In this document: positions 17,634 to 27,729 of the stretch, in pieces
How positions within the stretch are numbered: the first letter of the stretch is position 1
Layout of the letters: each line of letters begins with the position of its first letter
Origin: Candidatus Nezhaarchaeota archaeon WYZ-LMO8
GTDB lineage: Archaea; Thermoproteota; Methanomethylicia; Nezhaarchaeales; WYZ-LMO8
DNA: 43,723 nt
Assembly (NCBI GenBank): GCA_004347965.1
Contig: QNVF01000001.1
Coordinates: 1-43,723, forward strand
Reading direction: 5' to 3'
The notes under the pieces: generated by a model
Told to the model about the DNA's origin: nothing
Seen by the model: only the letters and a program-made list of their open reading frames with translations
The model's database searches: none
Made by a program: the position numbers and the translations under genes

Positions 17634-18703
17634 GCGGTAAAGAACTTGTTTTTCAGTCCTATACCCTTGCACACTATAACCTTGGCTTTATCCTCCCTAA
17701 TTTCAAACGATACTTCAGGCATGAGCTTCTTACTAAGCTCAATGCATGTTAGAGTGTGCATGGAGAGCTCTCTCACCTTAATTATGGATTCGCCCTCAGC
17801 TAAAGTCATGTACACTATCAATTGATCAGCCATGTGTCTATCAACAGTAGCTCTAACCTCTATCTCCTCTAAGAGCCTTACTGCTGCTTCCTCACCAACC
17901 TTCTCAGCTGGCTTCCCCACTTCTCCGAGACTATCTGAACCTAAAATGGCTCCTCCTGAAGTCTCAGCCCATAACACTATGCCACAACCAGGATTCAAAG
18001 CACACTTGGGATGTCCAGGCTGTAAGATTTCAAGTTCTATCTCAACTTCAAATCCAGCTTTCTTCAGAGCTCTTAAAGCACTATCAGCCATTCTCTTAGC
18101 TATGTGATCTGGCAACCTTGAGCTATAGGAGACCCCCCTGATGACCTTCACTTCCCCTATGTCCTCTAGCCTTATGGGCTTAAGCTTCGCAACCGGTGTT
18201 ATTGAGACTCTTACTATTCCTCCACCTTTGGGGTAAAAACCCCTCCTCAATACATTTATATCAAAGTTATAGCCCATCTTGGCTATGGTAGGTCTTAGGA
18301 CGTGGAGAACGTAGTCTACTGGTGGTGCTAGAGGGTTGTTGGTACCGCCAATTATCTCTGCATTGACTCTTGAAGGTGCAAAGGCTGCTGCTGGTAATAG
18401 GCTTTGAAGTACAAGGGTTGTGGATCCTGCCGTCCCTACGTCAAATCTAAAGCTTCCTCCTCTAATGCTTTTAGGCTTAAACGTCAGCTCTCTTGACCCT
18501 AGCGCTAGTCCCTTAACCTCTGCATCTACAAGAGCTGCAACAGCCTTTATAGCCGTCACATGCTGAGCTTTGAGTCCAGGTTCCTTCCTCTTAGCTCTTA
18601 TATTGAAGACTCTTACGGGTATACCCGTTGCAGCTGAAAGAGCTACAGACATTCTAAGTATTTGACCTCCACCTTCTAGCATGCTACCATCAATTTCTAC
18701 CAC
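17630..18703 (-). CDS. rtcA: RNA 3'-terminal phosphate cyclase
   Basis: DGSMLEGGGQILRMSVALSAATGIPVRVFNIRAKRKEPGLKAQH; DRHMADQLIVYM. Confidence 0.96.
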   Translation of the reverse strand: MVEIDGSMLEGGGQILRMSVALSAATGIPVRVFNIRAKRKEPGLKAQHVTAIKAVAALVDAEVKGLALGSRELTFKPKSIRGGSFRFDVGTAGSTTLVLQSLLPAAAFAPSRVNAEIIGGTNNPLAPPVDYVLHVLRPTIAKMGYNFDINVLRRGFYPKGGGIVRVSITPVAKLKPIRLEDIGEVKVIRGVSYSSRLPDHIAKRMADSALRALKKAGFEVEIELEILQPGHPKCALNPGCGIVLWAETSGGAILGSDSLGEVGKPAEKVGEEAAVRLLEEIEVRATVDRHMADQLIVYMTLAEGESIIKVRELSMHTLTCIELSKKLMPEVSFEIREDKAKVIVCKGIGLKNKFFTA

Positions 18704-19712
18704 TCATTCTCACCAATCTTAACAACTCATCAACTATCTCTTTAACTCCAACGCACTCAAGCGTGTTGCATGTGAAGACTCTTTCGCCTTTAAGCTTATC
18801 TAGAGCTCTTTGAAGCTGCTCTTCCGTTGCTATATCAATTTTGGTCAACGCCACTACTATAGGTCTCTCCTTGAACATCTCCTTTACGCTCCTTAAAACA
18901 TTAAGCTGATATTCAAGGCTATACCCACAAGCCTCGGTCGGATCTATTAGAAACACTAATCCTCCTTCAAGGTTTTTCAACGCAACTATCGCTTGCAGCT
19001 CTATTTTGTTCCTCTCTTCTAAAGGCCTATCGAGGAGACCGGGTGTATCAACGATTTGCGCTATGAAACCTCTGGGACTTATTATGTGCCCCACGCTCAC
19101 GCTCTTGGTCGTAAATGGGTAATCAGCTATTTCAGGCTCAGCAGTTGATACGCACTTCACAAACGAAGACTTACCAACGTTTGGAGCCCCGCTTACGATG
19201 ATTATGGGGATGTTGAAGTTGAATGAAGGTAGTCTCTTAAGCTTCTCAATATTTGATAAGACCTGGAGATCATCGTCCAGCTCCTTGATGATTGAAGCTA
19301 CCCGACCATAAAACTCTCTGCGAAGCCTTAGAGTCTCAGTAGGAGTGAGCGAGGATCTAACTCTGGCTATGTATTCTTTAGCAAGTTTTTCAATGAGCTT
19401 CGAAGCTTTAGATATTCTAGCCATGGCTATCTTAAACCTATCTGAGTTGATCATTAAGTAGAACATATCTCTATAGAAAGGATGAAGATCTTCTATCATT
19501 GGAATGCAACCTCTTATATTCTTTAGTCTCCCAGTTATTAGCGATGAAGCAGTTTTAATCTTCGTTATCTCCTTTAACTTTGCAATTAATAGCCTGTCTC
19601 TCTTCGTTGGCATCCTCACGGTAGCCCTTGAAGCCCTTCTAAAGGCTACATCTATTAATTGATCAGGTGATGGTACCTTGGGGACTTTACGAAATGGCTG
19701 TTCTAATGCCAT
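18690..19712 (-). CDS. nog1: Nog1-family GTPase
   Basis: VSGAPNVGKSSFVKCVSTAEPEIADYPFTTKSVSVGH, DTPGLLDRPLEERNKIE, LTKID. Confidence 0.94.
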   Translation of the reverse strand: MALEQPFRKVPKVPSPDQLIDVAFRRASRATVRMPTKRDRLLIAKLKEITKIKTASSLITGRLKNIRGCIPMIEDLHPFYRDMFYLMINSDRFKIAMARISKASKLIEKLAKEYIARVRSSLTPTETLRLRREFYGRVASIIKELDDDLQVLSNIEKLKRLPSFNFNIPIIIVSGAPNVGKSSFVKCVSTAEPEIADYPFTTKSVSVGHIISPRGFIAQIVDTPGLLDRPLEERNKIELQAIVALKNLEGGLVFLIDPTEACGYSLEYQLNVLRSVKEMFKERPIVVALTKIDIATEEQLQRALDKLKGERVFTCNTLECVGVKEIVDELLRLVRMSGRN

Positions 19713-19806
19713 AACTTATTCCTCTCTTACGCCTTACCATCCTTATTAGCTGTCTTGCCGATCTCCAAAAGATTTAAGCATGACTCCCCCAAATAAGGGG
19801 TAGTGG

Positions 19807-20451
19807 GTGTCTTTCATGTACTATCTTAAAAGCAATCATAGAGATCAGATGAGTACTTATTGGGCAATTGGTGCTACCACAGTCGGGGTAAAGGTTGATA
19901 GTGGGGTAGTGCTGTCATCAGAGAAGAGGGTTAGTTATGGCTTTACTGTGACAAGCAAGTCGGCAAAGAAGATCTTCAAGATAACGGACTACTTAGGGAT
20001 AGCTTGTGCAGGCTTAATAGGAGATATGCAGGCAATAGCTAGAAGCTTGAGAGCAGAGGTAAGGCTCTATGAGTTAGACTTAAACAGGAGAATGCCTATT
20101 AGGGCTGCAGCTAAGTTGCTGGCAAACATACTCTTCAGCCAGCGATACATGCCCTTGATGAGCGAGACGCTCGTCGGTGGCATGGACGATACTGGAGCTC
20201 ACTTATACGTTTTAGATGCTATAGGCTCATTAATAGAGGACGATTATGCAGCTCTTGGTAGTGGTGCAACCATAGCTATAGGTATACTCGAAGCCAATTA
20301 TAGGAAAGACATGACGATAGACGAGGCGAAAAACCTAGCTGCGAGAGCTGTTAGAGCTGCTATTGAGAGAGATGCTTTAAGCGGAGATGGCATAGACCTA
20401 CTGGTTATAACAAAGGAGGGCGTGGAAGAAAAGTTCGAAGCAGTAAAGTAA
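19807..20451 (+). CDS. psmB: Proteasome beta-type subunit, predicted non-catalytic (Ala at Thr1 position)
   Basis: WAIG-ATTVGVKVDSGVVLSSEKRVSYGFTVTSKSAKKIFKI...GSGATIAIGILE...SGDGIDLLVIT; lacks alpha-subunit N-terminal YDRA motif. Confidence 0.9.
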   Translation: MSFMYYLKSNHRDQMSTYWAIGATTVGVKVDSGVVLSSEKRVSYGFTVTSKSAKKIFKITDYLGIACAGLIGDMQAIARSLRAEVRLYELDLNRRMPIRAAAKLLANILFSQRYMPLMSETLVGGMDDTGAHLYVLDAIGSLIEDDYAALGSGATIAIGILEANYRKDMTIDEAKNLAARAVRAAIERDALSGDGIDLLVITKEGVEEKFEAVK

Positions 20452-20453
20452 CT

Positions 20454-21458
20454 TTAAGGGTGCACTTTTACAGGCTCACTAATCCTAGAGAGTAGTGCAA
20501 CTCTCGAAGCAAGGCTTTCAGCTACTAGATTATAACCACATACTTTACTCAATTTTTCTGCAAAGCTAAGGACGTCTCTGTGCTTAGGCATGTTGCTGAG
20601 TTCAAGTCTGAATCTTGAATACCCCAAGTACATGAAGCCCTTCACTTCGACATACCATGGCTCAGCAAGTGATATCAATTTAGCGAAACTCTCTATGTCG
20701 TTTTCATGATCGTTCACCCCCCTTATTACCGTGATCCTGATGACTGTTGGGCACTTGAACTCCCTAAGAAGTCTCAGACTTCTCATCAACCTCTGCCATC
20801 CATCAATTAAACTGCACCTCGATAAAGCCATGAACTTTTCATCTGACGAGGCGTTAACGGATATGTAGAGCTGTGAAGGCCTACCTTTATCTATTAAGCT
20901 TGCTAGCTTCTCAGGATACATGCCGTTAGTGACAAGGAACGTTGTGAAGCCCTTACTCCTGCATAGCTCTATAAACTCTCCGAGCCTATTGTACAATGTT
21001 GGCTCTCCTGCAAGGCTTATAGCAAAGTGCCTTGGATGTAATGCTTCAACATACCTCTCTTTTATCACCTTAGGATTGGACTTGTAGCCGCTCAAAATCC
21101 TAAATTGAGCTCTGATTGCTTGCTCAAATATTGCTTTCTCGTCATCATGGGTTATGAAGTCCTCCTCCTTCCAAGGAGAGGTATTTGGATCTCCTCTTTC
21201 AATCCTCCAACAGTGGAGACAGCTGTTTGGACATGCGAGCGTTGGTGTCATCTGTATGCATCTATGACTCTCAATTCCATACCAATTCTTGTAGCAAAAC
21301 CTATTGCTTGTTAAGGCCATGTGAAGCCAGTAGCACTTCTTAACTGCAGCTGTCTTTCTACTACCAATCAGCTGATACTTCTGCTGCCTTAACAGGTCCA
21401 TTATTGTTAATGCAGTCGATTGCGACAGCATTTTATGCTCTCCTAAATTTCTTATCAT
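20454..21458 (-). CDS. taw1: 4-demethylwyosine synthase (TYW1/Taw1), radical SAM
   Basis: QMTPTLACPNSCLHCWRIE; HFAISLAGEPTLY; VEVKGFMYLGYSR. Confidence 0.95.
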   Translation of the reverse strand: MIRNLGEHKMLSQSTALTIMDLLRQQKYQLIGSRKTAAVKKCYWLHMALTSNRFCYKNWYGIESHRCIQMTPTLACPNSCLHCWRIERGDPNTSPWKEEDFITHDDEKAIFEQAIRAQFRILSGYKSNPKVIKERYVEALHPRHFAISLAGEPTLYNRLGEFIELCRSKGFTTFLVTNGMYPEKLASLIDKGRPSQLYISVNASSDEKFMALSRCSLIDGWQRLMRSLRLLREFKCPTVIRITVIRGVNDHENDIESFAKLISLAEPWYVEVKGFMYLGYSRFRLELSNMPKHRDVLSFAEKLSKVCGYNLVAESLASRVALLSRISEPVKVHP

Positions 21459-21482
21459 CTAAAACAATTGGGAAAAGAATAA

Positions 21483-22274
21483 ATGTTGAGGTGCGCTTCG
21501 TTGAGCCTAATTTTTATAGGTATAGGGCTTACAGCCAAAGGCTTAACTATTGAGGGTCTTAGTGAAGCTCAAAAAGCAGAACATGTCTTCATAGATGCAT
21601 ATACAAACCTAATCCCCCGCAATGAACTTCATACGCTTCAAAACCTCATAGGCAAAGACATAAAGCCTCTCTACAGATCAGATGTAGAAGGTCGTGGAGT
21701 ATACGAGCTATTGAAGTTAACTGAAAAAAGTACTGTCGCACTACTAGTTGTAGGAGATCCATTCATAGCTACCACCCACATAGCTCTTAGATTAGAGGCC
21801 ATTAAGAGGGGGGTAAAGGTCAAGTATGTACCTTCAGCTTCTATTGCAAGTGTGATACCAGGCTTAACGGGTCTATCAAGCTACAAGTTTGGAAAATCTG
21901 CTACAATAGTTTTCCCGGATAAAGGGTCGAACAACGCTGCCTACGATGCTATAAAGGATAATTCATCTCGTGGTCTTCATACTTTGCTCTACTTGGATCT
22001 AGAAGTTGAAAATAAGAGGGCTATGACCATCAACGAGGCTCTAAAGTTGCTACTCGATGTTGAGGCTCAGAGAGCTGAAGGAGTAGTAAGAGAAGACATG
22101 TTAATCGTGGGGATAGCAAGAGCTTGCTGGAACAATGAAATCGTAAAGGCAGCAAAGCTCTCTAAGCTCATTAACTACGATTTTGGTCCCCCACCACACG
22201 TATTGGTTGTGCCAGGCTCACTACACTTTATGGAGTACGAGGCCCTGAAAGCCCTTGCAGGCATGGAGGATTGA
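21483..22274 (+). CDS. dphB: Diphthine synthase
   Basis: IFIGIGLTAKGLTIEGLSEAQKAEHVFIDAYTN; VGDPFIATTH; VPSASIASVIPGLTGLSSYKFGKSATIVF. Confidence 0.95.
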   Translation: MLRCASLSLIFIGIGLTAKGLTIEGLSEAQKAEHVFIDAYTNLIPRNELHTLQNLIGKDIKPLYRSDVEGRGVYELLKLTEKSTVALLVVGDPFIATTHIALRLEAIKRGVKVKYVPSASIASVIPGLTGLSSYKFGKSATIVFPDKGSNNAAYDAIKDNSSRGLHTLLYLDLEVENKRAMTINEALKLLLDVEAQRAEGVVREDMLIVGIARACWNNEIVKAAKLSKLINYDFGPPPHVLVVPGSLHFMEYEALKALAGMED

Positions 22275-23011
22275 CTATGTCCTCTTGGAGAACTGATGAA
22301 GAGAGACTCTTAAAGTATTTCAACTACGTGGAGAAGATCATTAGGGGGATGAAGTTAAAAGCTCCTCAATACTTAAAAGCTCAAGTAGAGATGATAGTAG
22401 ACAATGCAAAGCGCTATTATTATGATGCAAAGCACTATATGGGCTTAAAAGACTATCCTACAAGCTACATTTGTATTGCTTATTGCGAAGGCCTATTAGA
22501 TACCCTCAAATTCCTTAACCTTATAGAAGTAACAGAGGAGGAGAGGGTCATGGTTGAAAAGAGAAGGAGGGTCATGGTTGCCGGCGTCTTCGACATAGTG
22601 CACCCAGGTCATATATACTTAATATCGAAGGCAGCGGAACTTGGTGACGTAATCGTTGTGGTTGCTCGTGATTCAACAGTTGAGCGGCTGAAGGGCAGGA
22701 GACCAGTAATACCAGAAGGGCAGAGACTTGAAGTGGTCAAGAATATTAAGGGTGTGAGCGAGGCAGTGCTTGGAAAAGAAGGAGAAGACATGCTCAAGAT
22801 AGTTGAAGAGTTAAAGCCTAACGTCATACTGCTTGGTCCTAATCAAAACTTTAATGAAGAGAAGCTTAAGAGAGATCTAGAGCTTAGAGGTCTCAAAGTA
22901 GACGTCATAAGGCTAAGAGAGGTCTACGAGGCTTATGAGCTTTGTAGCACATCAAAAATAATAAAGGAGATATTGCGTAGAGAGGACTTGAGAAAACTCC
23001 TTAATTGTTAA
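22271..23011 (+). CDS. DUF357 domain fused to cytidylyltransferase (FAD synthase RibL-like)
   Basis: N-terminal helical DUF357-like segment; C-terminal VMVAGVFDIVHPGHIYLISKAAELGDVIVVVARD (HxGH nucleotidyltransferase). Confidence 0.88.
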   Translation: MTMSSWRTDEERLLKYFNYVEKIIRGMKLKAPQYLKAQVEMIVDNAKRYYYDAKHYMGLKDYPTSYICIAYCEGLLDTLKFLNLIEVTEEERVMVEKRRRVMVAGVFDIVHPGHIYLISKAAELGDVIVVVARDSTVERLKGRRPVIPEGQRLEVVKNIKGVSEAVLGKEGEDMLKIVEELKPNVILLGPNQNFNEEKLKRDLELRGLKVDVIRLREVYEAYELCSTSKIIKEILRREDLRKLLNC

Positions 23012-23135
23012 GGAACCCAATACGTGGGATGTAAAATGAACATAGGATCTTCGAAGTTATTGATAACATTTGCGTGATTGAAATTCTCTTTTCATGTGGA
23101 GGAAGAGATACTCATAGGTGCGCGCTAACTCTTTG

Positions 23136-24053
23136 TCACTTTGTCATTATTACATTTTTGTAGTAGTCTATGAGTTTAGGGACTATCTCCTCAACTCTCC
23201 ACTTAGCCTTGAACTTGAGCAGATCCTCAGCTTTCTTAGTATCAGCAAGCGTGCAATACACGTAATTTCTTATCGGATTCTCAACATAAATCGCCTTAAC
23301 CTCTAAATTATGTCCTCTCAGAACGCTGAGCATGTCGTTAAACGAGTAAGCTCTGCCTGATCCGACGTTAAATACCTCAAACTTGCTATCTTCATATTCA
23401 AGAGCTCTAATGTTGGCTTCTACAACATCCTTGACGTATATCAAGTCCCTAGCTTGGCTTCCATCACCGTATACTACAAATTCCTCGTTTTTTAACCCAC
23501 ACCATATCATTTGCGTCAACACGTTAGCGTAGCTACCTTTGTGCTCCTCTCTCTCACCATAAACACTAAAGTACCTTAAAACAATGCACTCTACTCCATA
23601 TAGATCTGAGTATAGCTTGCATAACCTCTCACAGTAGTATCGAGCTTCAGTGTAGTAGTCCGTTACTAATATCGGCATGTTTTCATGCCAAGGGATGGAA
23701 TTCCCATTGTAAATTGAGCTAGTCGAAGCTAAAACTATCTTTGATCCATTCTTCTTGGAGTATTCCAAGATAGATATCATGTCTCTCAAGACCTTTGAAA
23801 TGAGGTTAGGATCTCTCTTATACATGGGCGACGACGATGGGATTCCATTATGAAGTACTGCATCAAATTTTTCATTTAAGTATAAGACATCCCCTGAACT
23901 ACCTACTATTAACTTGACGTCCATTCCATTTACGTTCTTCTTTGCTCCTAAAGACAAGTCATCTATGACATAGACTTCAAAGCCTCTTCTACAAAGCTCC
24001 TCAACTATGTGGCTCCCTATAAAGCCACATCCACCAGTTACAAGCACTCTCAT
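23136..24053 (-). CDS. NAD-dependent epimerase/dehydratase (sugar-nucleotide)
   Basis: MRVLVTGGCGFIGSHIVEELCRRG; catalytic Y-x3-K position reads YTEARYYCE. Confidence 0.9.
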   Translation of the reverse strand: MRVLVTGGCGFIGSHIVEELCRRGFEVYVIDDLSLGAKKNVNGMDVKLIVGSSGDVLYLNEKFDAVLHNGIPSSSPMYKRDPNLISKVLRDMISILEYSKKNGSKIVLASTSSIYNGNSIPWHENMPILVTDYYTEARYYCERLCKLYSDLYGVECIVLRYFSVYGEREEHKGSYANVLTQMIWCGLKNEEFVVYGDGSQARDLIYVKDVVEANIRALEYEDSKFEVFNVGSGRAYSFNDMLSVLRGHNLEVKAIYVENPIRNYVYCTLADTKKAEDLLKFKAKWRVEEIVPKLIDYYKNVIMTK

Positions 24054-24163
24054 GAATATGGTTCACCTCTTACATCCTCCTACGAGAGTTACAGGTACTT
24101 ACTATGATCCTAGCCACCTCTCACAACATCTCCATCACTTCACAGAGTTTAAGAAAGATTGCT

Positions 24164-25027
24164 TCACGTAATAGTTGAAATCACTTCATCATAAACCCTC
24201 TTAACAAGGCTCAATCCTTCTCTGACCCTCACTATTCCTAAGATCAAGTAGTTCATTCCTGCCCTTTTGTAGTCTTCAACTTCTTTTATGAACTCCCTCA
24301 TATCTTCAGGTGGAGTTATGATGCAAGCGAACGTAAAGTCTCCGGTCTTGTTTTGAACCTCTCTTATCTTCCTAACTCTCTCAACTATCTTACCGTAATC
24401 TTCACTAGTTACATGTGTTGGAAGCCATCTCGGACCTATGCAAATAAGTCCATTACCCAATTCAGCTGCAAGCTTAAGCATCTTCTTACCGATGCCTCCA
24501 AACCATAGAGGTGGATGTGGTTTCTGTATAGGTTTAGGTAGTAAAACTGCCTCCTTAGCCTTGTAATACTTTCCTTCAAAGTCCACCTTCTCTTCAATCC
24601 AAAGCTTAGTGATAAGGTTTAGAGCTTCTACGGTCTTCTCAAACCTCACATTATTAGGATCCCAAGTGCTATAAGCCTCGAACTCAGGAACGTACCATCC
24701 TAGACCAACCCCCAAGATGGCTCTTCCATTTGAGAGCACATCCAAGGTCGAAACCATCTTTGCAAGCACACCTGGCTGTCTAAAGGGTATGGGAGTAACA
24801 GCGGTTCCAAGCCTAATCCTAGAGGTCTTAGCTGAAAGATAGGATAAGTAGATCCATGATTCCAAAGTTTCATTGCTCCATGGGAGCATGTAGTGGTCAG
24901 TAACGAAGAAAGCATCATACTCAAGCTTTTCAGCTTCCAACACTATATCCTCCAAGATCTTAAGTCTATCTAGCAAGCTCCTCTGCGCGTTTGAGATAAC
25001 TACCCCAATTTTCAAGTATACCACCAA
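24164..25027 (-). CDS. LLM-class (F420-dependent-type) oxidoreductase
   Basis: LGTAVTPIPFRQPGVLAKMVSTLDVLSNGRAILGVGLGWYVPEFEAYS. Confidence 0.92.
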   Translation of the reverse strand: MVVYLKIGVVISNAQRSLLDRLKILEDIVLEAEKLEYDAFFVTDHYMLPWSNETLESWIYLSYLSAKTSRIRLGTAVTPIPFRQPGVLAKMVSTLDVLSNGRAILGVGLGWYVPEFEAYSTWDPNNVRFEKTVEALNLITKLWIEEKVDFEGKYYKAKEAVLLPKPIQKPHPPLWFGGIGKKMLKLAAELGNGLICIGPRWLPTHVTSEDYGKIVERVRKIREVQNKTGDFTFACIITPPEDMREFIKEVEDYKRAGMNYLILGIVRVREGLSLVKRVYDEVISTIT

Positions 25028-25189
25028 ATTAATTATTCAAGTTCTTAACAAGTTAATAAGGTTGAGGGTAGAAACATCTTATGATGTTGGAGGCTTGCAT
25101 AGAAGAAGCTTATCACTTCAACCTTGTAATTACATAGCCTTGGTTTGTTAGACAATTTTAATGACCTTGTTAATGAATTATTCACAATA

Positions 25190-26125
25190 CTAAGTGCTGA
25201 TGCACATCTTCAACCCCTGATCTAATGAGATTTTTGCTTCAAATCCCAGTACTTCCTTAGCTCTCTTAACATCAGCGCACATGCGAATAATGTCACTGGC
25301 TCTGCGCCTCGTGAATATAGGCTTTACCTTTATGCCAAAGATCTTTATCAACTTTTCAGCTAATTCTCTTATGCTTACCTCAGTTCCTGAGCCTATGTTG
25401 AATGCCATTCCAGCACAACCCTTAGCTTTCATCGCAAGCATTAATGCCTCCACGGCATCGTTAACGTTTATGAAATCCCTAGTTTGAGCTCCATTACCGA
25501 AGATTATCGGTGGAAGCCCTTTCTTTAATCTATTAATAAAGCTACTTATAACTCCACCGTAAGGGCTCCTTTCCTGTCTAGGTCCATAAACATTAAAAAG
25601 CCTTAACACGACAGTCTCGAGTCCATAGACTCTATGATACATCATACAGTAATGCTCAGCTGCAAGCTTGCTTACACCATAGGGTGATAGAGGTCTAGTT
25701 GGGTGTTCCTCGTCAACAGGTATCTTTACTGGCTCTCCGTAGACTGCGCAAGAAGAAGTAAATAGAAACTTTTTAACATCAGCTCTACGGCTTTCTTCAA
25801 GCAAGCTTATCGTTCCAGCCACGTTGACTCTATTAGCCAGATCAGGTCTTCGCATAGAAAGATCAATGCTGGCCACAGCTGCTAAGTGGAAGACATACTT
25901 CACATCTCTGAGCACTCTTCTAACTAAATCTCTGACTCCTATATCTCCTCTAACGAACTGGAAGTTGCGTTTCCCCATGTGAGCTCTTATGTTGTCTAGA
26001 GAACCAGTTGAAAGATTGTCTAACACGACAACTTCGAAATCTTCTTGAATGAGCCTATCCACTAAATGGCTTCCAATAAATCCAGCCCCACCAGTTACTA
26101 ATACCCTGGACATCAGCAACACCAA
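25190..26125 (-). CDS. NAD-dependent epimerase (UDP-glucose 4-epimerase-like)
   Basis: VLVTGGAGFIGSHLVDRLIQ, YGVSKLAAEHY, RLFNVYGPRQERSPYGGVISSF. Confidence 0.93.
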   Translation of the reverse strand: MVLLMSRVLVTGGAGFIGSHLVDRLIQEDFEVVVLDNLSTGSLDNIRAHMGKRNFQFVRGDIGVRDLVRRVLRDVKYVFHLAAVASIDLSMRRPDLANRVNVAGTISLLEESRRADVKKFLFTSSCAVYGEPVKIPVDEEHPTRPLSPYGVSKLAAEHYCMMYHRVYGLETVVLRLFNVYGPRQERSPYGGVISSFINRLKKGLPPIIFGNGAQTRDFINVNDAVEALMLAMKAKGCAGMAFNIGSGTEVSIRELAEKLIKIFGIKVKPIFTRRRASDIIRMCADVKRAKEVLGFEAKISLDQGLKMCIST

Positions 26126-26466
26126 CCAACAACAGTAGCTTTCTAAGAAGAATTTGTTAACACAGTAGTAAATTTAAAGTTGCTTTGAGGAGTTCTCTTA
26201 AGCTAGATGACGTGGTCGTACGAGTTAAGGGTGATGGTGGTCTATTTACTACGCATCACTAATAGCTTAGACATGCTTAGTGCAGGCCCAACATCGCCAT
26301 GAAGTTGTCGTAGTGAAGTTTTCGGGCATGAGTTTAAGGCTAGGCTTAAGGCTATATGCGAGGCAGAATTGAGTTTCACGTTAAATTTCTATGTTTTAGC
26401 TCTATAGCCTTACACCTGAGTTCTTTGTAAAGTCCTTAGTAGTCTTTCAGCCTGTAAGAAAAGTGT

Positions 26467-26476
26467 TTTATAAATA
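26467..26476 (+). promoter_or_regulatory. Putative TATA box of the beta-oxidation operon
   Basis: TTTATAAATA 35 nt upstream of the first CDS; GGGGTGAT SD-like element at 26498. Confidence 0.6.
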
Positions 26477-26510
26477 GCTGCACTACTTATGCCTGCAGGG
26501 GTGATTTGAT

Positions 26511-27704
26511 TTGTCTGAAAGAATAAAGAAGGTAGCTGTTATAGGTGCAGGAGTTATGGGACACGGAATAGCGCAAGTCTTAGCGACTAGCGGTTATCAA
26601 GTAGCTCTAGTTGATATAAGCCAAGAGCTTCTTCAAAAAGCTATAGAGAAAATTAAGTGGAGCTTGAGCAAGTTCGTAGAGAAGAAACGTCTTAGACCTC
26701 AAGATGCAGACGACGCATTAGCAAGGATAAAGCCAACAACGAGCTATGAAGAGGCAGCCAAAGATATAGACCTAGCTATCGAGTGCGTTCCTGAGAATAT
26801 GAACCTCAAGAAGAAGATATTTGCAGAGCTAGACAGGTTATCTCCTCCACACGCAATTCTATCATCCAATACATCTACTCTCAGCATAACTGAGATGGCG
26901 AAGGCTACGAATAGACCTGACAAAGTAGCTGGGCTACACTTCTTCAATCCACCGCAAATGATGCTATTGGTGGAAGTGATAAAGGGGCAGTTTACAAGCG
27001 ATGAAGTAGTGAACGTGCTTATGGATCTATGCAGGAAAATCGGGAAGACGCCGATACTCGTGAAGAAAGACGTGCGAGGCTTTGTGGTGAATAGAGTTTT
27101 AGGTGCTGTTTTTCTTGAAGTTTTCTGGACGCTGGCTCGTAAGGAAGCGTCTATAGAGGCCATAGATGCCTCAGTAAAGTATGAGGGGGGCTTCCCAATG
27201 GGTTGGTTCGAGCTTGCTGACTTCGTGGGGCTAGACATAGTTGCTGCAACCGGGCAGGTGATGTATGAAGCTTACGGTGAGCGCTTTAAGCCATGTCCTG
27301 AGGTTATTGAGCCTCTAGTAACCTCGGGAAAGCTTGGTCAGAAGACTGGTGTTGGCTTCTACGATTGGTCTAAAGGAAGACCAAGGATACCCTTTAACTT
27401 AGCGGGAGAGTACGATGTAGATAGGTCCTGGGCTGTTGCTGTAAACGAAGCTGCATGGCTTGTGTACGACGACGTAGCTACACCAGTCGACATAGACACC
27501 GGGATGAAGCTTGGTACGGGCTGGCCTTCCGGTCCATGTGAGTATGCAGATAAGGTGGGCATCGATTCAATGCTCAATAAGCTGAAGGCCCTCTATGAGA
27601 AGTACAAGATGGAGCTCTACAGACCCTGTCCATTACTAGAAGACTACATTAAGAAAGGTTGGCTTGGTAAGAAGAGTGGAAGAGGTTTCTACACCTACAC
27701 ATAA
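26511..27704 (+). CDS. 3-hydroxyacyl-CoA dehydrogenase
   Basis: KVAVIGAGVMGHGIAQVLATSGYQVALVDIS; SSNTSTLSITEMAKATNRPDKVAGLHFFNPPQMMLLVEVIKG; TTG start. Confidence 0.96.
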   Translation: MSERIKKVAVIGAGVMGHGIAQVLATSGYQVALVDISQELLQKAIEKIKWSLSKFVEKKRLRPQDADDALARIKPTTSYEEAAKDIDLAIECVPENMNLKKKIFAELDRLSPPHAILSSNTSTLSITEMAKATNRPDKVAGLHFFNPPQMMLLVEVIKGQFTSDEVVNVLMDLCRKIGKTPILVKKDVRGFVVNRVLGAVFLEVFWTLARKEASIEAIDASVKYEGGFPMGWFELADFVGLDIVAATGQVMYEAYGERFKPCPEVIEPLVTSGKLGQKTGVGFYDWSKGRPRIPFNLAGEYDVDRSWAVAVNEAAWLVYDDVATPVDIDTGMKLGTGWPSGPCEYADKVGIDSMLNKLKALYEKYKMELYRPCPLLEDYIKKGWLGKKSGRGFYTYT

Positions 27705-27729
27705 CTTAACTTACGTGAGGGACAACGAT

